Shown in pieces: positions 1 through 9,682 of a stretch of 64,000 bases of DNA; within the stretch, counting starts at the first letter, position 1; every line of letters starts with the position of its first letter. Source of the DNA: Micromonospora cremea. GTDB lineage: Bacteria > Actinomycetota > Actinomycetes > Mycobacteriales > Micromonosporaceae. A model generated the notes under the pieces. The model was not told the DNA's origin, searched no databases, and saw nothing but the letters and a program-made list of their open reading frames with translations. Location: assembly GCF_900143515.1 (NCBI RefSeq), contig NZ_FSQT01000001.1, forward strand, positions 2,046,001 through 2,110,000, read 5' to 3'. Both the position numbers and the translations under genes were made by a program.

Positions 1-24
1 GCTGACGTCGAGCGTTGCACGGCG

Positions 25-58
25 GCGGGCCGGGTTTCCAAACGGAAGCCCGGCCCGC
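25..58. terminator. Hairpin, probable intrinsic terminator
   Basis: A 15-bp stem (25-39 with 44-58, one mismatch) closes on an AAAC loop. There is no T-tract, which is usual for actinobacterial hairpin terminators. It lies just left of the IS607-type element and could end transcription in either direction. The gene it served is outside the window or was displaced by the insertion. Confidence 0.6.
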
Positions 59-161
59 GGCTGTTTCGGTCAATCTGGTCGGGCGCGGTGCGTCTGGTCA
101 GGGGTCGCGACCTGTTGTCCGCTGAGCGTGCATGAGTGTGCACGGGGTGACTACAGTTGCG

Positions 162-176
162 TATGATGCTCCTGTG
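162..176 (+). promoter_or_regulatory. -10 box and leaderless GTG start of tnpA
   Basis: TATGAT at 162-167 is a near-consensus -10 hexamer. The GTG at 174 lies seven bases beyond its last base, where transcription would be expected to begin. No convincing -35 box or Shine-Dalgarno is present. This decides the start in favour of 174 over the in-frame ATG at 132, which lies upstream of the -10. Confidence 0.5.
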
Positions 177-749
177 AATCTGACGGAGTGGGCACGTGCG
201 CAGGGGATCAGTCCCCACACGGCGTATCGCTGGTTCCGTCAGGGCACCTTGCCGGTCCCGGCTCAGCGGGTTGGCCCCCGCATGATTTTGGTGAATGTGG
301 ACGCCAACAGTGCGCCGGCCGCCACGGGTGGCGTGGGTCTGTACGCCCGGGTCTCGTCCCACGAGCAGAAGACCGATCTGGAGCGCCAGGTTGCCCGACT
401 GTCGGGGTGGGCGGCCAAGGCCGGGCACCGGGTGGTGCGTGTGGAGTCCGAGATCGGCTCGGGCATGAACGGCGCCCGGTCGAAGGCCCGGCGTCTGCTG
501 GCCGACCCGGACGTGAGCACTGTCGTGGTTGAACATAAGGACCGGCTGGGTCGCGTGAACGTCGAACTGGTCGAGGCCGCGCTGGCCGCCCACGGTCGCC
601 GGCTGGTGGTGCTGGACGAGGGCGATGTCGATAACGACCTGGTCGGCGACATGGTTGAGGTGCTGACGTCGTTTTGTGCTCGCCTGTACGGGCGCAGGTC
701 GGCCCGCGATCGGGCCAGGAAGGCGCTGGAGGCCGCCGAACATGGCTGA
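174..749 (+). CDS. tnpA: IS607-family serine recombinase TnpA
   Basis: The protein (about 191 aa) catalyses cut-and-paste movement of the element by serine recombination. An N-terminal MerR-type helix-turn-helix (starting NLTEWARAQGISPHTAYRWF) reads DNA. It is followed by the resolvase core with YARVSS carrying the nucleophilic serine, then EIGSGMNGAR and EHKDRLGR. This HTH-first order is diagnostic of IS607 TnpA as opposed to ordinary resolvases. The GTG at 174 gives the family-typical N-terminus beginning at NLTEWA; an upstream ATG at 132 would add 14 unlikely residues. The end overlaps the tnpB start (ATGGCTGA), suggesting coupled translation. The ORF looks intact. Confidence 0.88.
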   Translation: MNLTEWARAQGISPHTAYRWFRQGTLPVPAQRVGPRMILVNVDANSAPAATGGVGLYARVSSHEQKTDLERQVARLSGWAAKAGHRVVRVESEIGSGMNGARSKARRLLADPDVSTVVVEHKDRLGRVNVELVEAALAAHGRRLVVLDEGDVDNDLVGDMVEVLTSFCARLYGRRSARDRARKALEAAEHG

Positions 750-2368
750 CCTCCGCTCGATCGACGAGCCGTTCGTCGCCCTCGGCCCGAGCGGGGTCGC
801 CATCCGCGACCGCCTCAAAGGTCTCACGGCGCGAGACGAGGAGATCCTGCGCCTGGTGGGTGCACACCTGGGCTCGCTCGCGGCGAAGGACCTCAAGGTT
901 CGGTGTGCCGACCGGCTGGAGCACTCCACGCACGCGTGGGCGGCGCGTAAGCGCGACCTGACGCCTGGCTCGTCGCCCCCGGTGGGCGGGGGCGATCACC
1001 AAGGCCACGCACGACCAGTGGGCGCTGGCCCGCAGGTGCCAGCTAGTACACATCGGTAACCTCGAAGCCGGGGTCGCGATGATTCGACATCGGCTGTCCC
1101 TGCCGGTCGGCCAGCGCGGCACCAAGGGCGTACCGGGCGGCTACCGCAGTCGGCAGGAGTGGTTCGCCAAGAGTCGCCGTCTGCACGTGCTGATGCAGCG
1201 GCTGGAGCGGGAGCGGGCCGAGCGTGAGGCCGGGCTCGTGCATGTGATGCGCGGCGGGAAGCGGCTCGCCCGCAACCGCCACAACCTGGCCCAGGCTGGA
1301 CTGACCGGGGCGCAGTGGCGCGACCGCTGGGAAGCGCAGCGCTGGTTCCTTCAGGCCGACGGGGAGTCGGGTAAGCGGTACGGCAACGAGACGATCCGCG
1401 TCACCCCCGGCGGCGAAGCGTCGATCAGACTGCCCGCACCGCTGGCCGGACTGGCGAACGCCCCCCACGGCCGGTATGTCCTCGCGGCGAAGGCGCGGTT
1501 CCCACATCGCGGGCAGGAGTGGGTCGACCGTATCGAGACCAACCGGGCGGTCGCCTACCGTATCCACCACGACGCGCGGCGCGGACGCTGGTACATCACC
1601 GCGTCCTGGCAGTACGCGCCCACCAAGACGGTCCCGCTGCAGGCCGCCCTCGCCGACGGCGCGATCGGGGTGGACACCAATGCCGATCACATCGCCGCCT
1701 GGCGGCTCGACGTTCACGGCAACCCAGTCGGCAACCCACGCCGGTTCCACTACGACCTGTCCGGCACCGCCGAGCACCGTGACGCCCAGCTGCGTCACGC
1801 CCTGACTCGGCTGCTGAACTGGGTGAAGGTCTGCGGCGTGAAAGCTGTCGCCATCGAGGACCTGGACTTCGAAGCGGAGAAGACCCGGGAGAAGCACGGC
1901 CGCCGCAAACGGTTCCGCAATCTCATATCCGCGATGCCTGTCAGTAAGCTGCGCGCCCGGCTCACGTCGATGGCCGAGGCGCCCGGCATTGCGATCGTCG
2001 CGGTCGACCCCGCATACACCTCCAAGTGGGGCGCCCAGCACTGGCAGAAGCCCCTAACCAGCAGAACCCGCACCGCAACTCGCCACGACGCCGCCGCCGT
2101 GGCGATCGGACGACGCGCCCAGGGTCACCCGATCCGGCGTCGGACGGCACCGCCCCCAGCTCACCAGAGTGATGGGCAGGGGCATCGGACCGTCCAGGCC
2201 GGACCGGGTGACCCTGAGCGCGAGGGAACCCGCCCCCGTAACCTCGGACCGCAGACACGATCCGTGCGCGCCGGATACGGAGCGAACGCGGGAGACCAGC
2301 GTGCCCAACACCGTTCGGGACACGCGGCTGAACACACGCAACTCGTGCTCAGTCCCCAGGAACGGTAG
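742..2368 (+). pseudogene. tnpB: Frameshifted TnpB, RuvC-like RNA-guided nuclease
   Basis: TnpB proteins are RuvC-fold nucleases guided by an RNA from the element's right end. The reading frame opens at ATG 742 (MADLRSIDEPFVALG) and runs in frame 1 to about 960. Family-like sequence (RRPRWAGAITKATHDQW, then LSLPVGQRGTKG) then continues in the next frame to 2368, so one base is gained or lost near 955-990. The RuvC acidic residues are visible: GVDTNADH, IEDLDFE and RHDAAAVAIG. The CxxC...CxxC zinc ribbon usually found between the last two is absent (KWGAQHWQKPL instead), as I recall for other actinobacterial IS607 TnpBs. A dead gene is likeliest; a sequencing error or programmed frameshift is not excluded. 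Confidence 0.8.
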
Positions 2369-2376
2369 GTGGTCAG

Positions 2377-2754
2377 GTACACCTGCTGGGTGGCCGCGTT
2401 CGCGGTGCCGCCGGCGTTGTTGATCACCCGGTTGATGGTGCCGACGCCGCCGAGCGAGACGGTGACCATGTTGGTGAACCGCACGTTCGGGTTGGTGGGC
2501 GCCTTGATGGCCCGGTCCGCGATGACGGCCGGGTTCACGTTGAAGCAGCAGTAGCTGCCCATCCCCCACGCCTGATGGCTGGTGACCGAGTCGGCCACCT
2601 TACACGCGGCGTACCCCCGGGTCGCGCCGTTCATCCAGGCGCCCTGGTTGGGCGGGTCGTAGGGCATCTCGTTCTGGTAGAAGTACGTCCGCCCGCCGTT
2701 GCCGTTCCAGACCGTCTGGTACTTCTGGTAGTGCTCGACGAAGAGGCCGTACAT
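2377..2754 (-). pseudogene. C-terminal remnant of a secreted-protein gene
   Basis: The minus strand encodes about 125 residues of protein-like sequence (FVEHYQKYQTVWNGNGGRTY, YFYQNEMPYDPPNQ, GYAACKVADSVTSHQAWGMG, MVTVSLGGVGTINRVI). From memory this resembles the C-terminus of large secreted actinobacterial proteins annotated as coagulation-factor-5/8-type or adenylyl-cyclase-like; this is unverified. The N-terminal bulk is missing: similarity stops at about 2755, where the sequence becomes an ABC permease on the other strand. The 3' end is interrupted near 2370 by the IS607-type element. Truncated at both ends, it cannot be functional. Confidence 0.55.
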
Positions 2755-3559
2755 GGTGGTGCTGACCCTGCTCACCCTCTTCGTCGTCATCCCGCTCTAC
2801 GTGATGGTCACCTCCGCGGCGAAGCCGTTGCAGGACGTGCAGAACGGCTTCACCTGGTGGCCCAGCCGGCCCACCCTGCAACCGTTCGTCGACATGTGGA
2901 GCACCGTGCCACTGGCCCGCTACCTGGTGAACAGCCTGGTGGTGTCGACCATCGCGGCGATCTGCTCGGTCGCGGTGGCGATCTTCGCCGCGTTCGCGGT
3001 CAGCCGCTACCGCTTCCGCGGCCGGGGGGTCTTCTCGGTGACGGTGCTGTCCACCCAGATGTTCCCCGGCATCCTGTTCCTGCTGCCGCTCTTCCTCATC
3101 TACGTCAACCTGGGCAACGCCACCGGCATCGAGCTGTACGCCAGCCGCACCGGCCTGGTGATCACGTACCTGACGTTCTCACTGCCGTTCTCGATCTGGA
3201 TGCTGGTCGGCTACTTCGACTCGATCCCCCGGGGGCTGGACGAGGCGGCGCAGGTCGACGGCGCCGGGCCGCTGCGCATCCTGTTCCGGGTCATCCTGCC
3301 GGCCGCCGTGCCCGGCGTGGTTGCGGTCACCGTGTACGCGTTCATGACCGCCTGGGGTGAGGTGCTCTTCGCGTCGGTGATGACCGACGAGGGCAGCCGC
3401 ACCCTGGCCGTCGGCCTCCAGGGCTACTCCACCCAGTTCAACGTCTACTGGAACCAGGTGATGGCCGCCTCGCTGGTGGTCAGCATCCCCGTCGTCGCCG
3501 GGTTCCTGGCGCTGCAGCGCTACTTCGTCGCCGGCCTGACCGCCGGCGCTGTCAAGTGA
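2753..3559 (+). CDS. Sugar ABC transporter permease, 5'-truncated
   Basis: This is a carbohydrate-importer inner-membrane permease of the MalG/CUT1 type. It has about six membrane segments and the EAA loop that docks the ATPase ([19 protein letters not shown]). The open frame begins at ATG 2753 with [16 protein letters not shown], the middle of the first membrane helix region; family members normally have 10-20 further residues, so the native start is lost at the junction near 2755. The partner permease and solute-binding protein normally upstream are missing. The stop overlaps a GTG of the next ORF, consistent with an original transport-beta-glucosidase operon. Without partners it is unlikely to work as a transporter. 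Confidence 0.75.
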   Translation: MVVLTLLTLFVVIPLYVMVTSAAKPLQDVQNGFTWWPSRPTLQPFVDMWSTVPLARYLVNSLVVSTIAAICSVAVAIFAAFAVSRYRFRGRGVFSVTVLSTQMFPGILFLLPLFLIYVNLGNATGIELYASRTGLVITYLTFSLPFSIWMLVGYFDSIPRGLDEAAQVDGAGPLRILFRVILPAAVPGVVAVTVYAFMTAWGEVLFASVMTDEGSRTLAVGLQGYSTQFNVYWNQVMAASLVVSIPVVAGFLALQRYFVAGLTAGAVK

Positions 3560-3588
3560 GTCACCCAATCCCAGAGGAGAACCAACCC

Positions 3589-4964
<1,376 letters not shown>

Positions 4965-4976
4965 ACGGGGGTGGGC

Positions 4977-5031
4977 GAGACCGAGGCACCCTGGGCGCCG
5001 CGCCGATCGGCGCCCAGGGTGCCGTGGTCTC
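4977..5031. terminator. Bidirectional terminator between convergent genes
   Basis: A perfect 16-bp stem (4985-5000 with 5008-5023, seven-base loop) is extended by an outer GAGACC/GGTCTC pairing (4977-4982 with 5026-5031). It lies between the converging beta-glucosidase and ABC permease genes and can end both transcripts. Confidence 0.85.
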
Positions 5032-5040
5032 GTCCGGCGC

Positions 5041-7500
5041 TCAGTCCAGGACGCGACGGGCCAGCGACGGCGGCGGCCGGCCGGCGAGCAGCCATCCGGC
5101 GCCGGTGGCGACCAACAGCAGTCCGCTGACGATCGCCACGAGGTGCGCGACGGGCACGGCGCCGAGCGGGTCGAGGTCACGGTGCAGGGCGGCGGCCAAC
5201 GCCAGGTACGCGCCGGCCACACCCAGCACGGCACCGAGCAGGGCGAGGGCACCGGCGGTGGTGGCGGTGAGGGTCCGCCGTACCCGCCTCGACGCACCGG
5301 TCGCGGTCAGGGTGCGCAGGTCCGCTGCCGCCTCGCCCCGGATGAGCCCGACGGTTGTCGCGAGCACCCCGAGCGCGAGCAGCACGCCGGCGACGGTCGC
5401 GCCGGTCCGCAGCGCGGTCAGCGACCCCTGTTCCCGGCGTGCCTCGATGGTGAGCCCGGCGGCGGCGGCCAGCTCCTGGGCCGTGGCCAGCTGCGCGCTG
5501 GTGAGGGGGTGGTCGGCCGTGAGGAACCACCCGACCCGGGCCGGCTGCCAGCCGTGCCGGTCGAGCGCGGCGGGAGTGATCAGCGAGTCGGGCAGCCCGG
5601 TGTAGCCGGACCGGGCCAGGGTGCGCACGGTGGGCCGAACGCCCCGGGCCGGGATGTTCATCAGCGCCAGCTCACCGGTGCGGGTGGTGAGCACATCGGT
5701 GTCGGCGTCGACCGCCATTCCGGCCGCCCCGTTCAGCCGGAGCAGCTCGGGACTGACCACGTAGAGCGGATGCGAGGTCGTCGACTCGCCGGCTGCGCGC
5801 GGAACGCCGATCTCGACGGCCGGGTGGCCGGTCGGTCCCCCCTCCCGACCCGGGTCGGTGTGCGAGGCCACCACCGCCATGTCGAGCGGAATGACGATCG
5901 CCCCGCCAACGCTGGCCGCGATGGTGTCGGTCCGGGCATGGAGAGCGGCGATCTCGGCGGCCGTGCGCTCCGGAATCACCGGGTCCGGCTGGCCGATCCG
6001 GACCAGCAGCTGGCTGTCCGCCAGGTTGCCCAGCCCGGCCGCCTCCCGGCTGCGGTACTCCGCCGCGGCGGAGCCCACCACGATCGCCGCCGACAGGCCC
6101 ACCGCGAGACTGATCGCGGCGAGCGCCGCACCAGCCCGAACGCGATACCGGGCCAGGTCGGCCAGCGCGAGCCGAACGGCCACCGGAAGGCCGCCCCGGG
6201 CCGCCGCCAGCGCCGGGATGGTGAGCGGGCTGGCGAGCAGCACGCCGAGCACGGTGCCGACGCTGCCCACGACGATGAGCAGCGGGTTCGACCCGTCGGA
6301 GAGCACCAGGGCGGTGAGGCCGGCGGCGAGCAGCGCGGCCGCGGCCACGGCGGTCCGCCGCGCCGCCGGCGGGGCCGGTGGCCGTGCCGACAGCGCGCTC
6401 ATGATCGGGGTACGCGCCACCGCGCGGGCCGGCCACCAGGCGGCGGCGGTCGCGGTGACCACGGCCAGCAGCATGCCCACGCCGATGGTGAGCCAGGGCA
6501 GGTCGAAGCGGCCGATGCGGTGCCCGGCCGCGGTCTCGACGAAACCGGCGGTGACCAGCCAGGCGGCGACCCCGACGGCGGTGCCGCAGACCGCGGCGAC
6601 CACCCCGACAGCCGCGCCGTTGACCAGCAGCACCAGCCGCAGGTGTCGGCGGGTGGCGCCCATCGCCGCCAGCATGCCGAGCTGACGCAGCCGGCGCTGG
6701 GCCAGCACCACGAACCCGGCGGCGGCCACGAGCGACACGAGCAGCAGGCCGACGGTGGCCAGCGCCAGCGCGGCGAGGGTGAGCGTGGTGCGCTCGGCCA
6801 CCGGCCGGGACTCGCGCACCAGCGGGCCGTCGACGGTCCGGCGGAAGGCCTCCATGGTGTCGTGGTCGCCGGCCACCAGCACCGTCACCGACTGCGGCCG
6901 GTTGGCGTGCGCCGGGTCGGTGAGGGCGAACTCGTCGTGCAGATCCGCCGGGTTTTCCACCACGCCGACGATCAGGCGGTCGGCGTCACCGAACGGGACC
7001 CGGGCGCCGAGCCCGGCACGCAGGGCTCGCGCCACCCCGTCGGTCACCGCCAGCTCGGCGGGCCCGGTCGGGTAGCGGCCCTGCCGCAGGTCGAGCATCG
7101 GGCCGCCGTACGCGCCGGCGGGGTCCTGGGCCCGGACGTCCACCGGGTCGAACAATCCCGGCACCGGCACGCGCCGGTGACCGATCACGTCGATCGTGCC
7201 GAACCACTCCCGGGCCGCGGTGACCCGGGTGTCCAGCGCGGCGGGGTCGTCGCCGGGGATCCGGATGAGCTGGTCGGCGCGGCCGAACGTGGCATCGCTC
7301 GATGGGGGGAGGTTCCACGTCGCCGCCAGACCGAAGGTGGCACCGGTGACCGCGACGGTGAGCAGCGCGATGGCCAGCAGTTGCTGCCGCCACTCGCGGC
7401 GGAACAGTCGTACCGCCCAGCGGATCACCGCGCGGCGGGCCGCAAGCCCGCCGCCCGTGGGCCGGGCGGCCGTCCGGCTCGGATTCGCGGTGGCGGTCAC
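5041..7500 (-). CDS. FtsX-type ABC transporter permease
   Basis: A membrane protein of about 819 aa. It has an N-terminal transmembrane segment after RLFRREWRQQLLAIAL, a large extracytoplasmic domain, a helical bundle with FtsX-like sequence (LAQRRLRQLGMLAAMGATRRHLR), a second periplasmic region and a second FtsX bundle at the C-terminus (RTLTATGASRRVRRTLTATT). This MacB/LolC-type architecture does not import solutes; such pairs move lipids, peptides or drugs, or act as mechanotransmitters. The GTG start overlaps the stop of the ATPase gene (GTGA), which fixes the start; upstream in-frame sequence is only the shadow of the ATPase. Third gene of the padR operon. Confidence 0.85.
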   Translation of the reverse strand: MTATANPSRTAARPTGGGLAARRAVIRWAVRLFRREWRQQLLAIALLTVAVTGATFGLAATWNLPPSSDATFGRADQLIRIPGDDPAALDTRVTAAREWFGTIDVIGHRRVPVPGLFDPVDVRAQDPAGAYGGPMLDLRQGRYPTGPAELAVTDGVARALRAGLGARVPFGDADRLIVGVVENPADLHDEFALTDPAHANRPQSVTVLVAGDHDTMEAFRRTVDGPLVRESRPVAERTTLTLAALALATVGLLLVSLVAAAGFVVLAQRRLRQLGMLAAMGATRRHLRLVLLVNGAAVGVVAAVCGTAVGVAAWLVTAGFVETAAGHRIGRFDLPWLTIGVGMLLAVVTATAAAWWPARAVARTPIMSALSARPPAPPAARRTAVAAAALLAAGLTALVLSDGSNPLLIVVGSVGTVLGVLLASPLTIPALAAARGGLPVAVRLALADLARYRVRAGAALAAISLAVGLSAAIVVGSAAAEYRSREAAGLGNLADSQLLVRIGQPDPVIPERTAAEIAALHARTDTIAASVGGAIVIPLDMAVVASHTDPGREGGPTGHPAVEIGVPRAAGESTTSHPLYVVSPELLRLNGAAGMAVDADTDVLTTRTGELALMNIPARGVRPTVRTLARSGYTGLPDSLITPAALDRHGWQPARVGWFLTADHPLTSAQLATAQELAAAAGLTIEARREQGSLTALRTGATVAGVLLALGVLATTVGLIRGEAAADLRTLTATGASRRVRRTLTATTAGALALLGAVLGVAGAYLALAAALHRDLDPLGAVPVAHLVAIVSGLLLVATGAGWLLAGRPPPSLARRVLD

Positions 7501-8222
7501 AGCGCCGGGTCCGGGGCGAGCAGAGCGTCCGGGCCGGCCGACGGCGCGGTCTGGTCGACGACCCGGCCGTCCCGTATGAAGATCACCCGATCGGCCCAGG
7601 AGGCGAGCTGGGCGTCGTGGGTGACCATCACTCCCGCGATGCCGCGCTTGCAGGCCGAGCGGAGCATCCGCAGGACGGCTTCGCCGTTGGCCGCGTCGAG
7701 GGCGCCGGTGGGCTCGTCGGCGAGCAGCAGCCGCCGGTCCCCCACCACGGCGCGGGCGATGGCGACCCGTTGGCGCTCGCCCCCGGAGAGGTCGTCGGGG
7801 AAGTGGCCGGCGCGGTCGGTCAACCCCAGCTCGTCGAGCACCCGCAGGGCGGCGGCTCGCGCCGGACGCGCGGCCATGCCGTCCAGCTCCAGGGGCAGGG
7901 CCACGTTCTCGGCGGCGGAGAGGCCGGCGAGCAGGTTCAGATCCTGGAAGACGAAGCCGAGCGACCGGCGACGCAGCCGGGCGGTGGCGTCGGCGGAGAG
8001 CGTGGCGAGCTCGGACCCGCACACCGTGACCTGGCCGTCGGTGGGCTCCTCCAGGGTGCCCGCGATGGTCAGCAGGGTGCTCTTGCCCGAGCCGCTGGGG
8101 CCCATCACGGCGACCAGTTCACCGGCGACCACGTCGAGGTCGACCCCGCGCAGGGCGTGTACGGCGGCGGCTCCGGCGCCGTACACCTTGGACACCTGTC
8201 GCAGGGTCAGCACGACGCTCAT
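7497..8222 (-). CDS. MacB/LolD-type ABC ATPase
   Basis: The 241-aa nucleotide-binding subunit has Walker A GPSGSGKST (about residue 41), Q-loop FVFQDLNLL, signature LSGGERQRVAIARA, Walker B LLLADEPTGALD and an H-loop in VMVTHD. The TGALD extended Walker B and the lack of any fused permease are typical of MacB/LolD partners of FtsX-type permeases. It overlaps the padR-like gene by ATGA and the permease by GTGA, so all three are translationally coupled. Likely substrates, as in other PadR-linked pairs, are toxic peptides or antibiotics, but nothing in the sequence fixes this. Confidence 0.9.
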   Translation of the reverse strand: MSVVLTLRQVSKVYGAGAAAVHALRGVDLDVVAGELVAVMGPSGSGKSTLLTIAGTLEEPTDGQVTVCGSELATLSADATARLRRRSLGFVFQDLNLLAGLSAAENVALPLELDGMAARPARAAALRVLDELGLTDRAGHFPDDLSGGERQRVAIARAVVGDRRLLLADEPTGALDAANGEAVLRMLRSACKRGIAGVMVTHDAQLASWADRVIFIRDGRVVDQTAPSAGPDALLAPDPAL

Positions 8223-8833
8223 CGCCGGGCTCCGGACGTCTTGTCGCGGTCCGCCCGCGTCGTACGCCCGGCGGGGGCGTCGGCGGCGGGCGGCGCGCTG
8301 GCGGCGTCGGCGGGCGGCGTCGGGCGGGTGCGCAGGCGGGCGTCCGCGGCGTCGAGCCAGCGGACGACCGCTTCCAGCCGGAACAGCTCGGCGTCGACGA
8401 CGAGGCCGAGGCCGACGTCCTCCGGTGCCGCATCGGCCTTGAGGTGCGTGTAGTGCTGCATCTCCTCGACGATCCGCCGCCGGTGGGCCTGGAGGATCTC
8501 GGTCACGTCCACCTGCGGCAGCCGCATCGCCACCTGCACCTTCATGACGAGCTCGTCCCGGGGCGGCGGCCCGGCCTGCGGCGGCGTACGCAGCCAGCCG
8601 TACAGCTCACGCTCGCCGTCGGCGGTGAGCCGGTAGCGCTTCTGGGCGCCGTCGCGACCGGCGTCGTCGGACTGGACGTGCCCCTCGCGCTCCAGGCGTT
8701 GCAGCGTGGTGTAGACCTGCCCGACGTTGAGCGGCCAGACCTCGCCGGTGCGCGCCTCGAACTCCTGGCGGAGTTGGAGACCGTACTTCGGTGCCTCGGT
8801 GAGCAGCGCCAGCATGGCGTGACGGATGCTCAC
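8219..8833 (-). CDS. PadR-family transcriptional regulator
   Basis: The 204-aa protein has the PadR winged helix at the N-terminus (AMLALLTEAPKYGLQLRQEF, then LNVGQVYTTLQRLEREGHV) and a C-terminal Vir/AphA-like helical region for dimerisation (KVQVAMRLPQVDVTEILQAH). PadR proteins usually repress a neighbouring exporter until an inducer binds. Here it is the first gene of an operon with the ABC ATPase and permease, and a 23-bp palindrome lies 22 bp upstream of its start, so autoregulation is likely. The start is GTG 8833 (SIRHAMLAL). The Ala/Pro-rich C-terminal tail has no recognisable fold. Confidence 0.9.
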   Translation of the reverse strand: MSIRHAMLALLTEAPKYGLQLRQEFEARTGEVWPLNVGQVYTTLQRLEREGHVQSDDAGRDGAQKRYRLTADGERELYGWLRTPPQAGPPPRDELVMKVQVAMRLPQVDVTEILQAHRRRIVEEMQHYTHLKADAAPEDVGLGLVVDAELFRLEAVVRWLDAADARLRTRPTPPADAASAPPAADAPAGRTTRADRDKTSGARR

Positions 8834-8854
8834 GACCCATCACTTACGGTTAAC

Positions 8855-8877
8855 ATACTCGGTATAATACACAGTAT
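8855..8877 (-). promoter_or_regulatory. PadR operator overlapping the promoter
   Basis: A 23-bp near-perfect palindrome with arms ATACT...AGTAT around TATAATA lies upstream of the padR-like gene. It is strikingly AT-rich in a GC-rich genome and contains TATTAT/TATACC hexamers usable as a -10 box on the minus strand. A bound dimer would block the operon promoter. Assignment to the adjacent PadR protein is inference from position. Confidence 0.75.
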
Positions 8878-8984
8878 TCTCGGATTGGTGCCTCCGCCCG
8901 ACCACCGGACCGCGGAGATCCAGGGCCCCCGTCCCGTTCGGACAAAGCGCCACTCACACCCGCCCTGGCGGTTAGCCTGCGGCA

Positions 8985-9653
8985 ATGGCCGCAGCAGCCG
9001 ACGAGGTCGAGCAGCCCGACGCCGGGCTACGCATGTCCGAGACGGACCGGTTGACCGCGTTCAGCGACGGCGTCTTCGCCATCGTCATCACACTGCTGGT
9101 CATCGAGCTGCGGGTGCCGGAGTACCACAAGGGTGAGTTGCTGACCGGGCTGCTCGACGAAGGAGCGTCCTACCTGGCCTTCGTGGTGTCCTTCGTCTAC
9201 GTCGGAGTGCTCTGGCTCAACCACCACGCGCTGGTCCGGCTGATCCGCGCCACCACCCTCGCGCTGAGCTGGATCAACCTCGGCATCCTCTTCGGCGCGG
9301 TGATCATCCCGTTCCCCACGGCCGTGCTGGCGTCCGCGCTCACCCACGGCGACACCGCCGACCGCCGCGCCGCCGTCGCCCTGTACGCGCTGGCCGCCGC
9401 GCTGATGTCGGCCCCCTGGCTGGTGTTCTTCGGCTACCTGCGCCGCCACCCGGCGCTGCTCCGGCGCGGGGTCAGTCCCGATTACGTGCGGGCGCAGCGA
9501 CTGCGACCGGTCACCGGCCTGGTCCTCTACGGGCTCAGCGGCCTGCTCGGCTGGTTCGTCAATCCGATGCTGGGCCTGATCGGCGTCATCGTCATGATCA
9601 TGTATCACGCGTTCACCAGTGAAGGGCTGCGCCGCCGGGCCGCACATCGCTGA
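8985..9653 (+). CDS. TMEM175-family potassium channel-like protein
   Basis: This 222-aa integral membrane protein carries the family signature RLTAFSDGVFAI at residues 22-33, in which the FSDG segment of helix 1 lines the ion path. About six hydrophobic segments follow, matching the single-repeat bacterial TMEM175 channels (DUF1211), which assemble as tetramers and leak K+. The annotated start, ATG 8985, lies seven bases after a TAGCCT hexamer (8973-8978), so the mRNA is probably leaderless; no Shine-Dalgarno is visible. It stands alone between the padR operon and a convergent nucleotidyltransferase gene. Physiological role in bacteria is not established. Confidence 0.85.
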   Translation: MAAAADEVEQPDAGLRMSETDRLTAFSDGVFAIVITLLVIELRVPEYHKGELLTGLLDEGASYLAFVVSFVYVGVLWLNHHALVRLIRATTLALSWINLGILFGAVIIPFPTAVLASALTHGDTADRRAAVALYALAAALMSAPWLVFFGYLRRHPALLRRGVSPDYVRAQRLRPVTGLVLYGLSGLLGWFVNPMLGLIGVIVMIMYHAFTSEGLRRRAAHR

Positions 9654-9682
9654 CCCTTCGACTCCGGCCTCCGCGCGGTCGC

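Larger units (their letters stand above)
95..2377 (+). mobile_element. IS607-type insertion sequence
   Basis: The element carries a serine-recombinase tnpA followed, with an 8-bp overlap, by tnpB, which is the IS607 layout. IS607 elements have no terminal inverted repeats or target duplication, so the ends cannot be read directly. An 8-bp direct repeat, TGGTCAGG, occurs at 95-102 and again at 2370-2377 just after the tnpB stop, and is taken here as the approximate crossover boundaries. The right end lies in the antisense remnant at 2377-2754. tnpB is frameshifted, so the copy may be partly dead. Confidence 0.65.

Noticed and set aside
1079..2368. TnpB as an intact gene starting at ATG 1079
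   Set aside because: The N-terminal family sequence is present upstream in another frame (742-960) and coupled to tnpA, so 1079 is only a downstream in-frame ATG.
7501..8022. Upstream in-frame extension of the FtsX-type permease
   Set aside because: It lies antiphase inside the ATPase gene and reads as Arg/Pro-rich noise; the GTGA overlap at 7497-7500 marks the true start.
5143..8442. Very long plus-strand open frame opposite the PadR/ABC exporter operon
   Set aside because: Gly/Arg/His-rich low-complexity translation, antisense to three well-conserved genes; a GC-bias shadow.
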